A DNA stretch of 64,000 nt, taken from positions 1,702,001-1,766,000 of the forward strand of contig NZ_PKRT01000001.1 of NCBI RefSeq assembly GCF_002855555.1, written 5' to 3'. The notes beneath the pieces are model-generated. The model saw only the letters and a list, made by a program, of their open reading frames with translations, ran no database searches and was not told where the DNA came from. Source of the DNA: Novosphingobium sp. TH158 (GTDB lineage Bacteria; Pseudomonadota; Alphaproteobacteria; Sphingomonadales; Sphingomonadaceae). The position numbers were made by a program, and so were the translations under genes. Below, piece by piece: positions 62,923 to 64,000 of this stretch (the stretch's first letter is position 1; every line of letters begins with the position of its first letter).

Positions 62923-63972
62923 ATGTCCGACGTAATTGTCGCCCCCGAAACGCGCGACCTCGATGAACTGTCCGCGTCGCTGGGCGCGTGGCTTGCAGGC
63001 AGGCTAGGCGTGAGTGCGGTGACGCTTTCCAACCTGTCCTATCCGCGCGGCGCCGGGCAATCGCACGAGACGATCCTGTTTTCGGCGCAATGGCCGCAGG
63101 GCTCGCTCGATGGCGTTGTGCGGATCAAGCCCGGCGGCTTCACCGTTTTCCCCGACGACCTGTTCGAGCAGCAGTACCGGATCATGGACCTGATGCACCG
63201 GTCCGGCGCGGTGCGCGTTGCCGAACCGCTGTGGCTGGAACACGACGAGGCCGTGCTCGGCCGCCCGTTCTTCGTCATGCGGCAGGTGAAGGGGCGCGTG
63301 CCCGTTTCCATCCCCCCCTATTCGCGCGAAGGCTGGGTCAAGGATGCCAGCCCGGCGCAGCGGCGGCGCTTGTGGGAAAGCGGCGTGCGCCAGCTTGCCG
63401 CGATCCAGTCGGTGCCGGTTGCCGATACCGGCTTCCTTGCCGGCCCGGATGGCGCGCGCGACGGGCTGGCGCAGGAATGGGACAAGTATTGCCGCTTCGT
63501 CCGCTGGCTTGAGGCCGAAGGGGCCGATCCCGGCTATGTCGCGGTGCTCGACAAGGGCCTTGCCCGGCTCGATGCCTGCCGCCCGTCGAACCAGCCCCAG
63601 GGCATCGTCTGGGGCGATGCGCGGCTCGGCAACATGATGTTCGACGACAATTTCGATGTCGTGGCGGTGATGGACTGGGAACAGCCGTCGCTGGGCGGCG
63701 CGCTGCATGACCTTGCCTGGTTCTGCGAAATTGCCGAGACCATGCACGGCCCCGATGCAAGGCACGGCGCGCCGCTGGACGGCATGGGCAGCCGCGCCGA
63801 GACCGTCGCGCTGTGGGAAGAGGTCAGCGGCAAGAGCGCCGCCGACCTTGAATGGTATGCCGATTTCGCCAAGCTCAAGATGAGCTGCACCGGCGTGCGC
63901 CTCGGCCTGCTGCGCGGGGTGCCGCCGCAGATGGGCGTCGATCAGATGGCCGCCCGGCTCAGGGTGGACTGA
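62923..63972 (+). CDS. Phosphotransferase (aminoglycoside phosphotransferase-like)
   Basis: A 349-residue kinase-fold protein of the APH/choline-kinase-like group. VVWGDARLGNMMFD-type segment (IVWGDARLGNMMF) gives the Brenner-like catalytic Asp and Asn, and VMDWEQPSLGGALHDLAWF the metal-binding Asp. In many bacteria relatives are found beside acyl-CoA dehydrogenases, like the kinase domain of ACAD10/11, where a hydroxyacyl-CoA may be phosphorylated before removal of the hydroxyl. No such dehydrogenase is seen before the window ends 28 bases later. Confidence 0.87.
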   Translation: MSDVIVAPETRDLDELSASLGAWLAGRLGVSAVTLSNLSYPRGAGQSHETILFSAQWPQGSLDGVVRIKPGGFTVFPDDLFEQQYRIMDLMHRSGAVRVAEPLWLEHDEAVLGRPFFVMRQVKGRVPVSIPPYSREGWVKDASPAQRRRLWESGVRQLAAIQSVPVADTGFLAGPDGARDGLAQEWDKYCRFVRWLEAEGADPGYVAVLDKGLARLDACRPSNQPQGIVWGDARLGNMMFDDNFDVVAVMDWEQPSLGGALHDLAWFCEIAETMHGPDARHGAPLDGMGSRAETVALWEEVSGKSAADLEWYADFAKLKMSCTGVRLGLLRGVPPQMGVDQMAARLRVD

Positions 63973-64000
63973 GCCGGCTCCGGCAGCCCTCAGGCCAGGT

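Noticed and set aside
1..64000. tRNA, rRNA, CRISPR array, transposase or integrase
   Set aside because: No tRNA-like clover pattern, regular spaced repeats or recombinase motifs were seen by eye in gaps; a covariance-model search would settle tRNA and small RNAs.

Overview
The window looks like chromosomal DNA of a sphingomonad alphaproteobacterium (Novosphingobium/Sphingobium-like). This rests on uniformly high GC, many GTG starts, dense ATGA and GTGA gene overlaps, and gene families common in that group: DUF1993, DUF2171, class Ia RNR, PepSY membrane proteins, short AraC regulators, and clusters of SDRs with SnoaL-like proteins. This is inference from gene content; no rRNA or tRNA is present to fix the taxon.

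Left part, 1-29 kb, is mostly housekeeping. It begins with the last codons of a response regulator, its sensor kinase and a lipoprotein (1-2.0 kb). A minus-strand operon pheS-pheT-SDR-prfC follows (7.9-2.2 kb). An AraC regulator and a clear terminator separate it from rpmI-rplT (9.6-9.0 kb). Next come a DUF1993 gene, a gamma-glutamylcyclotransferase-like gene with hisN, a second AraC gene, prs and a second DUF1993 gene. nrdB and nrdA (15.5-20.3 kb) flank DUF2171, cupin and PepSY genes; a palindrome pair resembling NrdR boxes lies upstream of nrdA. An AT-rich membrane-protein gene starts 4 bases after the nrdB stop and looks acquired. A GlsB-type membrane protein and the cell-envelope pair alpha-2-macroglobulin/pbpC close this part.

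Right part, 29-64 kb, is dominated by a catabolic accessory region. It holds a secreted hydrolase-like protein, six SDRs, a zinc-type alcohol dehydrogenase, a phosphotriesterase-family hydrolase, four SnoaL/EthD-type small proteins, a di-iron hydroxylase/desaturase, a sulfatase with a formylglycine site, a beta-propeller protein, a ThDP-dependent lyase, an aldehyde dehydrogenase, two MaoC-type proteins, an acyl-CoA ligase, a CoA transferase and a phosphotransferase. It carries its own regulators: one LysR and two IclR, each next to inverted or repeated motifs that could be their operators, plus a TetR gene that may belong to the mobA unit instead. A housekeeping block interrupts it at 55-61 kb (lipocalin, DUF2721, acs, manA, manC, TetR, mobA).

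Read together, the accessory genes suggest uptake and stepwise oxidation of a bulky, possibly sulfated or lactone/ester-containing alicyclic or aromatic compound, followed by CoA activation and an alpha-oxidation-like step (ThDP lyase, then aldehyde dehydrogenase, then CoA ligase or transferase). The substrate cannot be read from sequence. No acyl-CoA dehydrogenase, thiolase, ring-cleaving dioxygenase or TonB receptor lies in the window, so the pathway is incomplete here. No CRISPR array, tRNA, rRNA, transposase or integrase was seen.
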